Source of the DNA: Alistipes sp.
Lineage (GTDB): Bacteria; Bacteroidota; Bacteroidia; Bacteroidales; Rikenellaceae
Reading direction: 5' to 3'
Assembly (NCBI GenBank): GCA_021202985.1
Contig: JAJQCA010000047.1
Span: 62,001-126,000 of the forward strand
DNA length: 64,000 nucleotides
Part shown: in pieces, positions 1 to 8,481 of the stretch
Layout of the letters: the number at the start of each line of letters is the position of its first letter
Numbering within the stretch: the stretch's first letter is position 1
The notes under the pieces: generated by a model
Told to the model about the DNA's origin: nothing
The model's database searches: none
The model's input: the letters and a program-made list of their open reading frames with translations, nothing else
Program-made: the position numbers and the translations under genes

Positions 1-2035
1 TCTCCACCATAAAGGTACTCTCTCCCTGCGATATATTGTCGGAGGCCCCCACGCGCGTGAAAATCTTGTCCACAAGGCCGATACGGGCCGACTCGGCCGG
101 TACGAAACTGCCTATCTGGGCCATCAGCACTATAAGGGCCGTCTGCCGCAGCAGTGCCGATTTACCGGCCATGTTCGGGCCGGTTATCATAATTATCTGC
201 TGGGTCTCGTCGTCCAGGTAGATGTCGTTGGGCACATACTGTTCGCCCACCGGCATCAGCGTCTCTATAACCGGGTGCCTGCCCTGTTTGATGTCCAGTA
301 TCCTCTCCTGGTCGAGCACCGGGCGGCAGTAATTACGCTCCCGCGCCACTACAGCGAACGACAGCAGGCAGTCCAGCCGCGCTACCGTCGCCGAGTTGCG
401 CTGCATCCGGCGCAGGTATTTCATCAGGTACTGCACCAGCTCGTCGAACAGGCGTTGCTCTATTTCGGCGATCTTCTCCTCGGCACCGAGTATTTTCTCC
501 TCGTATTCTTTCAGCTCCTCGGTTATGTACCGTTCGGCGGCGGTAAGGGTCTGCTTGCGCACCCAAGTGGAGGGGACCTTGTCCTTATGGGTGTTGCGTA
601 CCTCGATGTAGTAACCGAACACGTTGTTGAAACTTATCTTCAGGGAAGGTATACCGGTCGCCTCGCTTTCGCGGGCCTGAATTTCGGCCAGTACGTCTTT
701 TCCGCGCAGGGCTATGTTCCGGAGCTGGTCCAGCTCCATGTCCACTCCGTCGGCTATGAATCCGCCCTTCTGCAACTGGTTCGACGGGTCGGGGTAAAGC
801 TCCGCGGCAATCTTTGCCGAGACTTCTTCCATAAGGTCTATATCCCCGGCCACCTCGCCCAGCACGCTGTCGCCGCACCCGAGAAGGCTTTCCCTTACGA
901 GCGCCAGCGCGTCCAGCGAGTTTTTGAGCTGGACCACCTCCCGCGGCAAGACCCTCTGGGCGGCGATACGGGAAGCGATGCGCTCCAGGTCGCCCACCAG
1001 CGTCATACTGTCGGTCAACTCCTCGCAGATATCCTGGTTACCGACCATATAGGCCACGATGTCCTGCCGGCGCTCCAGCTCCCCGAGGTCCTTGCTGGGA
1101 AGGGCCACCCATTTTTTGAGCATCCGCGAACCCATTGGCGTCCGTGTGCGGTCGATTACGTCCGCGAACGCGGTCCGGCGGATATCGCCCTGCGAAAAGA
1201 GTTCGAGGTTGCGAATGGTGAACTTGTCAATCCAGACATACTTATCCTCGTCAATGCGCGAAATGGACGAAACATGGCTGAGCTGACGGTGCTCTGTGAA
1301 TTCGAGGTAATAAAGTATTGCCCCGGCCGCGGCTATGGCACTGTTCATCGAGTCGATACCGAACCCCTTAAGAGATTTGGTTTTGAACTGCCGGCAAAGT
1401 TTCTCGCGGTTGGTCTGCTCCGAGAAGGCCCACTCGTCCAGCTTGTAGGTGCAGTATTTGGAGCCGAACGCTCCGGTGAACCGATCGTGCGCGATGCGCT
1501 GGTATAGAATTTCCTTCGGGGCGAGGTTCGAGAGCAGTTTGTCGACGTAGGCGTCCGTGCCCTGCGCGGCGTAGAACTCGCCGGTCGACAGGTCCATAAA
1601 AGCCACCCCGGTAGATTTGGCACCGAAAAACACCGAAGCGAGGAACGTGTTTTCCCGCCCCACGAGGATATTGTCGCTCAGCGTCACCCCGGGAGTAACC
1701 AGCTCTACGATACCCCTCTTTACCAGCTTCTTGGTCTTCTTCGGGTCTTCGAGCTGCTCGCAGATGGCGACCCTCTCTCCGGCGCGGACCAGCTTGTGCA
1801 GGTAGGTGTCGAGCGCGTGGTGGGGGAACCCGGCCAGCTCGACTGACGAGGCGGCCCCGTTTGCCCTTCGGGTTAGCGTTATGCCGAGGATACTGCTTGT
1901 CTTTATGGTGTCGTCACCGAAGGTCTCGTAAAAATCCCCCATCCGAAAGAGCAGGATTGCGTCCGGCTGTTGTGATTTAAGCTCATAATATTGGATCATC
2001 AGCGGGGTTTCCGCATGTTTTTTAGCTTGGGCCAC
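1..2035 (-). CDS. mutS: DNA mismatch repair protein MutS (3' end outside window)
   Basis: MutS recognises base mismatches and small loops and starts methyl-independent mismatch repair with MutL. Translating the minus strand gives about 678 uninterrupted residues. The N-terminal mismatch-binding domain carries the FYE motif in GDFYETF (minus strand near 1940), followed by connector, lever and clamp regions. The ATPase contains the Walker A loop GPNMAGKS (near 165-190) and GESTFMVE at the window edge, so only the C-terminal end is missing. I chose the GTG at 2033-2035, giving VAQAKKHAETPLM, because homologues usually have a short lysine-rich segment before PLM; the ATG in the segment LMIQYY is the alternative. 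It is the last gene of a minus-strand run that also has recF and the small RNA upstream. No frameshift was seen. Confidence 0.95.
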   Translation of the reverse strand, partial: MAQAKKHAETPLMIQYYELKSQQPDAILLFRMGDFYETFGDDTIKTSSILGITLTRRANGAASSVELAGFPHHALDTYLHKLVRAGERVAICEQLEDPKKTKKLVKRGIVELVTPGVTLSDNILVGRENTFLASVFFGAKSTGVAFMDLSTGEFYAAQGTDAYVDKLLSNLAPKEILYQRIAHDRFTGAFGSKYCTYKLDEWAFSEQTNREKLCRQFKTKSLKGFGIDSMNSAIAAAGAILYYLEFTEHRQLSHVSSISRIDEDKYVWIDKFTIRNLELFSQGDIRRTAFADVIDRTRTPMGSRMLKKWVALPSKDLGELERRQDIVAYMVGNQDICEELTDSMTLVGDLERIASRIAAQRVLPREVVQLKNSLDALALVRESLLGCGDSVLGEVAGDIDLMEEVSAKIAAELYPDPSNQLQKGGFIADGVDMELDQLRNIALRGKDVLAEIQARESEATGIPSLKISFNNVFGYYIEVRNTHKDKVPSTWVRKQTLTAAERYITEELKEYEEKILGAEEKIAEIEQRLFDELVQYLMKYLRRMQRNSATVARLDCLLSFAVVARERNYCRPVLDQERILDIKQGRHPVIETLMPVGEQYVPNDIYLDDETQQIIMITGPNMAGKSALLRQTALIVLMAQIGSFVPAESARIGLVDKIFTRVGASDNISQGESTFMVE

Positions 2036-2313
2036 GGCGTAGTTTCTTTAAATTGTTTTACTGTAAACAGTTCGGGAATTATCCAGCCCGTAAAGTTACT
2101 GAAACTTTCGCAGATTACCCACCGAACCTTATCGTGGAAATGTCAACGGGACAGAAGAATATCCGCTCCCGACAGGGAAACTGTTCCCGGAAAAGAGACG
2201 GCCGCAGGCGGGGAAACCCTTTATTATGAAAAATGCGTACATTCAACCCTTACCCCCGCTCCGCGACCGCCGTATCCCCCGCCGCCCTTTCGGCCTCGTT
2301 AGGGCGGGCGGGC

Positions 2314-2348
2314 AAAAAAAGGACTGCTCCGGCAAGCCGGAGCAGTCC
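2314..2348 (-). terminator. Rho-independent terminator of small RNA copy 1
   Basis: Read on the minus strand, a 12-bp stem GGACTGCTCCGG/CCGGAGCAGTCC with a 4-nt loop (2321-2348) is followed by seven T residues (2314-2320). It closes the small RNA unit; mutS lies further downstream and must be expressed from elsewhere or by read-through. Confidence 0.85.
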
Positions 2349-2600
2349 CTATGGCGATAACCCGAAGGTATCGGAAGAAGGCTTGACACCGGCCTGGAAC
2401 CAAAACATTTTTGCGCACTACCACTCGATGCAGGACAGGCCGGGTACCAAGCCGTTATGACTTTCTGGTACCCGTTTGAAATGGATATTACCTGTCCTTC
2501 CTGCTGCGAATCGTCGGTAGTGCGGCGGGGTGAAACCCCGTGTTTTGGTTCGTCGCAGGTAAATTTCTGGCCCCGTTCCCCGAGGGGAAACTGTGCCGGA
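2314..2600 (-). ncRNA. structured small RNA gene, copy 1, with own promoter and terminator
   Basis: There is no credible ORF here, but the minus strand aligns over about 215 nt with 36926-37140 on the plus strand. Shared blocks include GCAGGAAGGACAGGTA (here 2489-2504) and CCCGGCCTGTCCTGCATCG (here 2426-2444), whose GGACAGG and CCTGTCC segments can pair. The hairpin at 2526-2540 (CGGGGT/ACCCCG) corresponds to a CGGGA/TCCCG hairpin in the other copy, so the stems differ in sequence but keep pairing. A -7 box TAAATTTG lies at 2605-2612 and a strong hairpin plus T-run ends the unit at 2314-2348. The features (promoter, about 200-280 nt, terminator) fit an independent RNA such as the Bacteroidales-1 motif or a 6S-like RNA. 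That family assignment is from memory and untested. Confidence 0.7.
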
Positions 2601-2604
2601 CAGG

Positions 2605-2612
2605 CAAATTTA
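2605..2612 (-). promoter_or_regulatory. -7 promoter box of small RNA copy 1
   Basis: The minus strand reads TAAATTTG, matching the Bacteroidota -7 consensus TAnnTTTG. The flanking TTTTATTGTTA is also conserved at the other RNA copy. No clear -33 TTTG lies 19 nt upstream. Confidence 0.6.
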
Positions 2613-2627
2613 ACAATAAAAGGCGAT

Positions 2628-2949
2628 TTTCCATGACTTTTATTCCCATACCGGTACAAAGATTTTGCCGCGGGCCGCGCCCGGACGGAATAAATAAGTA
2701 TGGATACAGCGGGACCCGGATTGTACCTGGGGATACGGTAGCGGTATAGCAGGATGGTGTCGCAAAGTGTATTATCACCACGGGCACTGCCGTCGAGAAC
2801 ATGTATGCCCGCACCACGGCCGGGCACGGACAGCCTGAATTCCTGGCTCTTACCGCCCTACCGGCCCGATTGCAGGATTGGAGGATACCGGAAGGTAGGC
2901 ATCAAGCTTCATTCCGGTAATACGCCACAATGGCGTACACCTTGCGACT
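2628..2949. other. intergenic stretch without a recognised gene
   Basis: Between the small RNA promoter and the stop of the next minus-strand gene I see no convincing ORF, repeat or terminator. The 109-194 aa reading frames over this stretch run through the small RNA and look like chance frames. Confidence 0.5.
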
Positions 2950-4332
2950 TTACCGCAGGAACAATATTTCGGAGATGCACGTATCGTCGTAAAGCGAACC
3001 GGGGAAGACCTCTTCCACCGTGAGCCTTATCTTTCCGAGAGGAGCTTCCACATCATGGAAATCGTAGTAAAAAGCGTGGTGAAAAAGATTCTCCAGATAA
3101 ACAGGCCTGTACGGAGCGTCCTCCAGCGTCAGGTATTCGCCCCACCACTCGACCGGATTCCCGTCGGGGTCCCACAGTTCCATCCTCAGTTTCCTGACCC
3201 GGTTGTTGCTTATATACGTCCCGGCGGATTTATGGTATCCGTTCAAGATGCAGAAACCCGCCAGCGGGACCGTACCGTCGAAGGTGAATTCAATCCAGTC
3301 GCCCGTTCCTTTTCCGACCCATGCCGTTTCGAGGTCCAGGTCTCCGAGATTCGAGGCCGGATATGATTCCGTCCCGCCTGACGAGCGGACCGAGTACACA
3401 CCGGCAGGAACCAGAAAGTTACGTAAAAAGTCATAACTGTTCAGCCCTAACGAGGAGTAGTTTATTACCAGCGGAGGTGCTTCCCGAAGGTCAAAGTTGC
3501 GCATACGGTATACCAAACGGGTTCCTTCATGTGTGAAATCGAGACCCGACACCCTTAACAGGTCGTCGCCGGTGGCCGCATCGAAACGGTCCCCGGCAAG
3601 CAGCAGGTCGCGACCGTCGATTTCCGCATAGAAATCGCGGATTATTCCGTCCCCCCACGAGACAGCGGGCGAAAAGTCGTAAACCAACCGCCTGCCGGTA
3701 CAGAAACCGAACTCGTGAATAAGGGGAGAATCGCCGTCACACAGGCTCTGGTTCATGAGCCGATAGTTTACCTCCAGTTCAACCACGGCTTGCCGGCCCA
3801 CGCTGAACCGGGTGTAATACCACCTGCGGTACAGTTCGCTCTCTATGTAGTACGAATCGATGTATTCCCGCAGGGCCGGTTCATCGCCCGTATCCTCCTC
3901 GTCCGGATAGTAAAACAGCTCCCCGTCCCACATACCCAACGGTATTCCCGTTTTGGGTATCGCAGAATCCTCCGAATGGGCGAACTCCAGCTCCCGGCCG
4001 TCGCATTTGAACGCTATTCCCGTAATCGCCGGATTGGTGCCACCCCAAACCCTCGGTCCGTCCATATAATCGATGGGAAACGCATAGTCGATATCGGTAT
4101 AGTCCGTATCGGACCGGTTCCAAAGCAGATATTTGACCTTCACTTCACTGGCACCCGAAGTGAGGTTTATATAGAGTTTCTCGCTGAGCAGTACTATATC
4201 GCTGATTTTCCTGCAGACGGGGTCGCTCGAACGCACGGTGGAAAAGGTGGCGTAAGTGCCCATGCCGTTCCCCAAGGCTGTGGAGCAGGCGCATAAAAAT
4301 AATAATGAGGGGAGGTAATTTAACGGCTTCAT
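2950..4332 (-). CDS. secreted protein with C-terminal discoidin-like (NADase-type glycan-binding) domain
   Basis: This 460-residue protein begins MKPLNYLPSLLFLCACS, a signal peptide with a lipobox-like LCAC, so it is probably a lipoprotein or periplasmic protein. The first two thirds are a beta-rich region of unknown function. From about residue 310 the pattern YPASNLGDLDLETAWVGKG followed by WIEFTF and an aromatic-rich stretch resembles the discoidin-like fold annotated as the NADase-type glycan-binding domain, which binds carbohydrate in other proteins. No catalytic motif was recognised. It lies 88 bp downstream of the recF-DUF721 pair and upstream of the small RNA. The function is unknown; surface or glycan binding is an inference from the domain. 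Confidence 0.8.
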   Translation of the reverse strand: MKPLNYLPSLLFLCACSTALGNGMGTYATFSTVRSSDPVCRKISDIVLLSEKLYINLTSGASEVKVKYLLWNRSDTDYTDIDYAFPIDYMDGPRVWGGTNPAITGIAFKCDGRELEFAHSEDSAIPKTGIPLGMWDGELFYYPDEEDTGDEPALREYIDSYYIESELYRRWYYTRFSVGRQAVVELEVNYRLMNQSLCDGDSPLIHEFGFCTGRRLVYDFSPAVSWGDGIIRDFYAEIDGRDLLLAGDRFDAATGDDLLRVSGLDFTHEGTRLVYRMRNFDLREAPPLVINYSSLGLNSYDFLRNFLVPAGVYSVRSSGGTESYPASNLGDLDLETAWVGKGTGDWIEFTFDGTVPLAGFCILNGYHKSAGTYISNNRVRKLRMELWDPDGNPVEWWGEYLTLEDAPYRPVYLENLFHHAFYYDFHDVEAPLGKIRLTVEEVFPGSLYDDTCISEILFLR

Positions 4333-4420
4333 ATAGCAGTTTAAATAAACATGTCTTATGGTATAAGCGACGACCGTAAACCCGGCCTACCCGGGTATCC
4401 GTCACGTACCTTAACGGCGA

Positions 4421-4714
4421 CTATTTGAGTATTACGGTACGTATAACCTTCCCGCCGGCCGCTTTGTTGAGCGCGTCCCGGAGGGCGTCCCTCTGCATAA
4501 AAAGCGCGCTGCGCGCTACCGACGAATCGAGCCGCGCGGTAAGTATCCCGTTCTGCACGGAAACCGAAACGGTGCGTGCGGCCACCTCCGGGCCTACCAC
4601 GGCAGGCCACAGCCCGGCCATCCTCGCCTCGGCCAACCCCCGTGATACGGTCGGGGTGCTCTCCACGAAATCTCCCCACAGTTCGCCTATCCTCATTGGT
4701 ACCGTCTTCCTCAT
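4421..4714 (-). CDS. DUF721 (DciA-like) protein
   Basis: A 97-residue protein whose sequence pattern (GLAEARMAGLWPAVVGPEVAARTV then LTARLDSSVARSALFMQRDAL) fits the DUF721 family. DciA proteins of this family help load the replicative helicase in bacteria without DnaC, but short Bacteroidota members next to recF are not individually characterised. The start overlaps the recF stop by 4 bp (ATGA), so the two genes are translationally coupled. It could have a separate nucleic-acid-binding role; family membership is more certain than function. Confidence 0.85.
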   Translation of the reverse strand: MRKTVPMRIGELWGDFVESTPTVSRGLAEARMAGLWPAVVGPEVAARTVSVSVQNGILTARLDSSVARSALFMQRDALRDALNKAAGGKVIRTVILK

Positions 4715-5805
4715 ACGCGGGCAACCACACCGTCCTTTACGGTGAAAAGTGAATGGCTCTCGTCAAGGCGGGCCAGAATCTCCTCGATGCGGGAACGGCT
4801 GCAATCCGAAATGAATATCTGCCCGAACCGCTCGCCCGATACCAGGGCCAGCAGGTTTCCAACCCGGTCGGGGTCGAGCTTATCGAACACATCGTCCAAC
4901 AGCAGAACGGGTTTCTCCTCCTTTTCCGAAGCCACTATCATGTACTGGGCGAGTTTCAGCGCCACCAGAAAAGACTTCTGCTGACCCTGTGACCCGTACT
5001 TACGCAGGGCAAGGCCGCCTATTTTCATTTTCAGGTCGTCCCGGTGGACCCCTGCCGTCGAGAACCGCATCACACGGTCCTTTCCGGCCGCCTGCCGGAG
5101 CACCTCGTCGAACGGTGTGTCGTTCAGCTCCGACCGGTATTCGAGGGTCACCCGTTCCCGGTCGCCGGACAGTTCGGCATAGAACTCGCCGGTAAGCGGG
5201 GCGAGGCGCTCTACCAGTTCGCACCTTTTTTCGTGTATGGTATTGCCGGCTTCCACGAGCTGCATATCCAGTATTTCGAGGATATCTTCCCGCGGGTACT
5301 CCTCCTTCAGCAGCTTGTTGCGCTCGGCCAGCACCTGGTTATAACGGACGGCTGCCGAAAGGTAACCCCGGTCCAACTGCGAGAGGAAAGAATTGAGGTA
5401 ACGCCGCCGTTCCTCGGCCGCGTCGGTGACCAGGAAAGAATCCGACGGCGAGACAATTACCAGCGGCACCAAACCGATATGGTCCGAAAGTTTGTCGTAC
5501 TCCTTTCCGTTGCGCTTGAGGGCCTTTCCGCCGTTTTTTTTGAACGAGCAGACCACCGTCTCCTTCCGGCCCCCGTCGCTGCGGTACTCCCCGTCCAGGA
5601 CGAAGAAATCCCCGCCGTGCCGGACGCACTGCGCATCGGACATCGCCAGCGAACTGCGGCACATCGAGAGGTAGTGGACCGCGTCTATGAGATTGGTCTT
5701 TCCGGCCCCGTTGTCGCCTACGAAGCAATTTATCCGGTGGGGCAGCTCCAACACCGCCTCACCGATATTCTTGAATCCGATAACCGACAACTTCTGTAAA
5801 TGCAT
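4711..5805 (-). CDS. recF: DNA replication and repair protein RecF
   Basis: RecF is an SMC-like ATPase that helps RecO and RecR load RecA at single-strand gaps. The 364-residue length is normal. The Walker A loop GDNGAGKT is at residues 30-37, the ABC signature region is YGSQGQQKS near residue 270, and Walker B is VLLLDDVFDKLD near residue 305. It heads the minus-strand pair with the DUF721 gene (4-bp overlap) and diverges from the TPR gene at 5988. recO is present elsewhere in the window at 47104. Confidence 0.96.
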   Translation of the reverse strand: MHLQKLSVIGFKNIGEAVLELPHRINCFVGDNGAGKTNLIDAVHYLSMCRSSLAMSDAQCVRHGGDFFVLDGEYRSDGGRKETVVCSFKKNGGKALKRNGKEYDKLSDHIGLVPLVIVSPSDSFLVTDAAEERRRYLNSFLSQLDRGYLSAAVRYNQVLAERNKLLKEEYPREDILEILDMQLVEAGNTIHEKRCELVERLAPLTGEFYAELSGDRERVTLEYRSELNDTPFDEVLRQAAGKDRVMRFSTAGVHRDDLKMKIGGLALRKYGSQGQQKSFLVALKLAQYMIVASEKEEKPVLLLDDVFDKLDPDRVGNLLALVSGERFGQIFISDCSRSRIEEILARLDESHSLFTVKDGVVARV

Positions 5806-5948
5806 ACCGATACAAAGTTATTATTTTATTCCCCGCATAAAACGGGCGCGCGTCATATTTCGGCTAAACCGGGTGCCGCAAGGGGCCAATCGCCGCGGGG
5901 AAGAGAAATAATTTGGGACGGGAAGCGGTTAATTTGTTAAAAAGGTGT

Positions 5949-5956
5949 ATTTTTGT
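5949..5956 (+). promoter_or_regulatory. -7 promoter box upstream of TPR gene
   Basis: TATTTTTG matches TAnnTTTG and lies about 32 bp before the ATG at 5988. It also argues against the longer reading frame that would start at 5913. A -33 element at the usual spacing is not obvious. Confidence 0.5.
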
Positions 5957-5987
5957 CCGTTATTGGAAATACGATAAAAGCAGTATA

Positions 5988-6794
5988 ATGGTAAGAAACG
6001 AAAACCCGGAAAATGAAAAGGCTGTCGTAGAGGCCGCCTCGGGTGATGCCCAAACAACTAAAGCAACGGTAAAACGCGGTCCGAAGGTAACCAAGAGGGG
6101 GGCGAAGAAAGAAGCCGAACAGCAGGAAGACCCCGAAGTAAAGATAGAAACCGCCATATCCAACACCGAGCAGTATATAATCGACCACAGCAAGCAGCTG
6201 CTGGCCCTGCTGGGAGCGCTGGTATTGGCAGCAGGAATTTTCCTGGCTGTAAAATATGTCTACCTGCCCAACCGGGCCGAGAAGGCCGGCGCGGCGATGT
6301 TCGTCGCCGAGCAGCACTTCGCCGCCAACGATTACCAGACCGCCCTTAACGGCGACGGCTTCAACGCCGGGTTCCTCGAAGTAATCGACAAATACGGGTC
6401 GACCCCGCAGGGCAATATAGCGAAGCACTATGCCGGTATCTGCTACCTGCGTTCGGGCGACCTCGACGCGGCAGCGCAATACCTGGCCAAATACAAGCAG
6501 ACCAAAGGCGTACCCAACAGGATAATCAACGCGCAGAATTACGGCCTCCAGGGCGATATACATGTCCAGAAAGGCGAGTACGAAAAGGCCGTCAGCCTCT
6601 ATTCGAAGGCAGTGGAAGCGGGCAACAACTCGCTCACCTCGCCGCAGTACCTTAAAAAACTCGCGCTGGTTTACGACCGGCTCGGACGCAGCGCCGACGC
6701 GCTGAAGGCGCTCGAACGGATTGCGGACGAATATCCCATGAGCATCGAGGGCCGCGATGTAGAGAAGTACATCGGCGCCGAACAGCAGAAATAA
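5988..6794 (+). CDS. single-pass membrane protein with TPR-like repeats
   Basis: The 268-residue protein has a charged lysine-rich N-terminus (about 1-65), one membrane helix ([19 protein letters not shown], about 74-92) and a helical repeat region with TPR features, for example [21 protein letters not shown] and [16 protein letters not shown]. Bacteroidota have a conserved protein of this layout, probably facing the periplasm and comparable to YfgM. I chose ATG 5988 over an upstream start because a -7 box sits just before it. ribH follows at 6971, so the two may be co-transcribed. Confidence 0.88.
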   Translation: MVRNENPENEKAVVEAASGDAQTTKATVKRGPKVTKRGAKKEAEQQEDPEVKIETAISNTEQYIIDHSKQLLALLGALVLAAGIFLAVKYVYLPNRAEKAGAAMFVAEQHFAANDYQTALNGDGFNAGFLEVIDKYGSTPQGNIAKHYAGICYLRSGDLDAAAQYLAKYKQTKGVPNRIINAQNYGLQGDIHVQKGEYEKAVSLYSKAVEAGNNSLTSPQYLKKLALVYDRLGRSADALKALERIADEYPMSIEGRDVEKYIGAEQQK

Positions 6795-6970
6795 GCGGCT
6801 GTCACCAAGTGTTTCCGGCCGGTGCCGGAGCCATGAACGGCCCGACACATCCTAAAAGGTTGCCGCCCCACCGGGACAGGCGGCCTTTTCTCTTCATACC
6901 CGTTGTTTCCGGCCCGCGGTTTGCCGTGGACGGTCAAGGGGAAAGCGAGCAAATAAAAAAACTGAACTAT

Positions 6971-7492
6971 ATGAGCAAGAAAAAGAATCTATCGATATTC
7001 GACGGGCCGCTGCCTTCGGCGGAAAATATGAAATTCGGCATAGTCGTTTCGGAGTGGAACGCGGACATAACCGAGAGCCTGCTGCTCGGTGCGGTCAAGA
7101 CCCTCAAAGCGGCCGGTTGCCCGGACAGGAACATACAGGTGAAATACGTACCGGGTTCTTTCGAGCTGCCGCTCGGGGCGCAGTTCTTCGCCGAGTATAC
7201 CGACGTGGATGCCGTCATCGCACTCGGATGCGTTATACAGGGGGACACGAAGCACTTCGACTACGTATGCCAGGGCGTAACGCAGGGAGTCATGCAGCTT
7301 ATGCTCAACTGGAACATGCCCGTTGCGTTCGGGGTTCTGACCACCGACAATATGCAGCAGGCCGAAGACCGCGCGGGCGGCAGGCACGGCAACAAAGGTG
7401 ACGAGGCCGCGGCCACGGCCATAAAAATGGTAGCCATGCAGGTTTTGATGGAAGAATCAGCCGAACCGGCCGACCGAAAGGATATAAATTAA
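6971..7492 (+). CDS. ribH: 6,7-dimethyl-8-ribityllumazine synthase
   Basis: RibH condenses 5-amino-6-ribitylaminouracil with dihydroxybutanone phosphate in riboflavin synthesis and assembles as a 60-mer or pentamers. The sequence has the substrate loop VSEWNADI, the segment [12 protein letters not shown], the [15 protein letters not shown] motif with the catalytic histidine, and [18 protein letters not shown]. The start is the ATG at 6971 ([10 protein letters not shown]); an upstream in-frame start at 6809 would add residues with no family resemblance. A weak hairpin with a T-run follows at 7611. Confidence 0.95.
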   Translation: MSKKKNLSIFDGPLPSAENMKFGIVVSEWNADITESLLLGAVKTLKAAGCPDRNIQVKYVPGSFELPLGAQFFAEYTDVDAVIALGCVIQGDTKHFDYVCQGVTQGVMQLMLNWNMPVAFGVLTTDNMQQAEDRAGGRHGNKGDEAAATAIKMVAMQVLMEESAEPADRKDIN

Positions 7493-7809
7493 AATATTCG
7501 TCCACCGGGCGGAACACTATCGTCCGGGATGTGGTCCTGTCGATTGCGGAACGGTTGAACCGGCGCGCAGATAATGCCACGCGGAGCCGGGTCAGACAGG
7601 GGTTCTGCAAGTGCCGGGGTTATGGCGGCACCTTTTTACGGACAGGCCGAGGCTACGGTCCGCCGGGAAAAAATTGAAAATAAGCGGTTACCGCATCCGG
7701 TTTTCGGGCGATAATCGCTATTTTTATGACCGTATTTTCCGCGGGCCACCGAGAGGAGGCGTCATTTGGGAGGAGATGGCCGCGGTTTCACCGGTAACCC
7801 GAACGGACT
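7493..7809. other. ribH-ung intergenic region with possible terminator
   Basis: No ORF is convincing here. A 6-bp stem GTGCCG/CGGCAC with a 9-nt loop at 7611-7631 is followed by CTTTTT, which could end the ribH transcript. An AT-rich TATTTTTA near 7719 is a possible -7 element for ung. Confidence 0.4.
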
Positions 7810-8472
7810 ATGGATGTAAAAATATCCGAAAGCTGGAAAGAAGCATTGAAAGACGAATTCGCAAAGTCGTACTTTGCCGACCTCGTCGAGTTTGTCAAAA
7901 CCGAATACGCCCGTACCCGGGTATTCCCGCCGGGCAGGAATATCTTCCGCGCCTTCGACAAATGCCCGTTCGACCGGGTTAAGGTGGTGGTAATCGGGCA
8001 GGACCCGTACCACGGGCCGGGTCAGGCCAACGGACTCTGTTTCTCGGTGAACGACGGGGTGCCTTTCCCGCCGTCGCTCCAGAATATTTTCCAGGAAGTA
8101 CATACCGACACGGGAACCCCCGTGCCGCTGTCCGGTAATCTCGACCGCTGGGCCGAGCAGGGGGTGCTCCTGCTCAACGCCGTACTCACCGTGCGCCAGC
8201 ACGAAGCGGCGTCGCACGCCGGAATGGGATGGGAGAGATTTACGGACGCGGTGGTGAACGCACTTGCAACCCGCCGGGAAGGGCTGGTATATATGCTGTG
8301 GGGTTCGTACGCCCAGAAAAAAGCCTCGTTCGTGGACGCCAGACGCAACTGCATCCTCAAAGCCGTGCACCCGTCTCCCCTGTCGGCGTACCGCGGGTTC
8401 TTCGGCTGCCGCCACTTTTCACAGGCCAACCGATACCTCGCCGAAAGGGGTCTCGAACCGATAAACTGGTAA
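7810..8472 (+). CDS. ung: uracil-DNA glycosylase (family 1)
   Basis: Ung removes uracil from DNA. The 220-residue protein has the water-activating motif GQDPYHGPGQANG near residues 62-74 and the DNA-intercalating loop HPSPLSAYRGFFGCRHFS near the C-terminus, both family 1 hallmarks. The symporter gene begins 9 bp downstream, suggesting an operon by position only. Confidence 0.97.
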   Translation: MDVKISESWKEALKDEFAKSYFADLVEFVKTEYARTRVFPPGRNIFRAFDKCPFDRVKVVVIGQDPYHGPGQANGLCFSVNDGVPFPPSLQNIFQEVHTDTGTPVPLSGNLDRWAEQGVLLLNAVLTVRQHEAASHAGMGWERFTDAVVNALATRREGLVYMLWGSYAQKKASFVDARRNCILKAVHPSPLSAYRGFFGCRHFSQANRYLAERGLEPINW

Positions 8473-8481
8473 CCGCCGCCC

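Noticed and set aside
275..1507. 410-residue plus-strand ORF over mutS
   Set aside because: It is antisense to a clear MutS coding sequence and has no family resemblance; GC-rich codon usage makes long antisense frames common here.
2243..2827. 194-residue minus-strand ORF across the small RNA
   Set aside because: It runs through the RNA's hairpins and terminator and is not preserved as protein in the second RNA copy.
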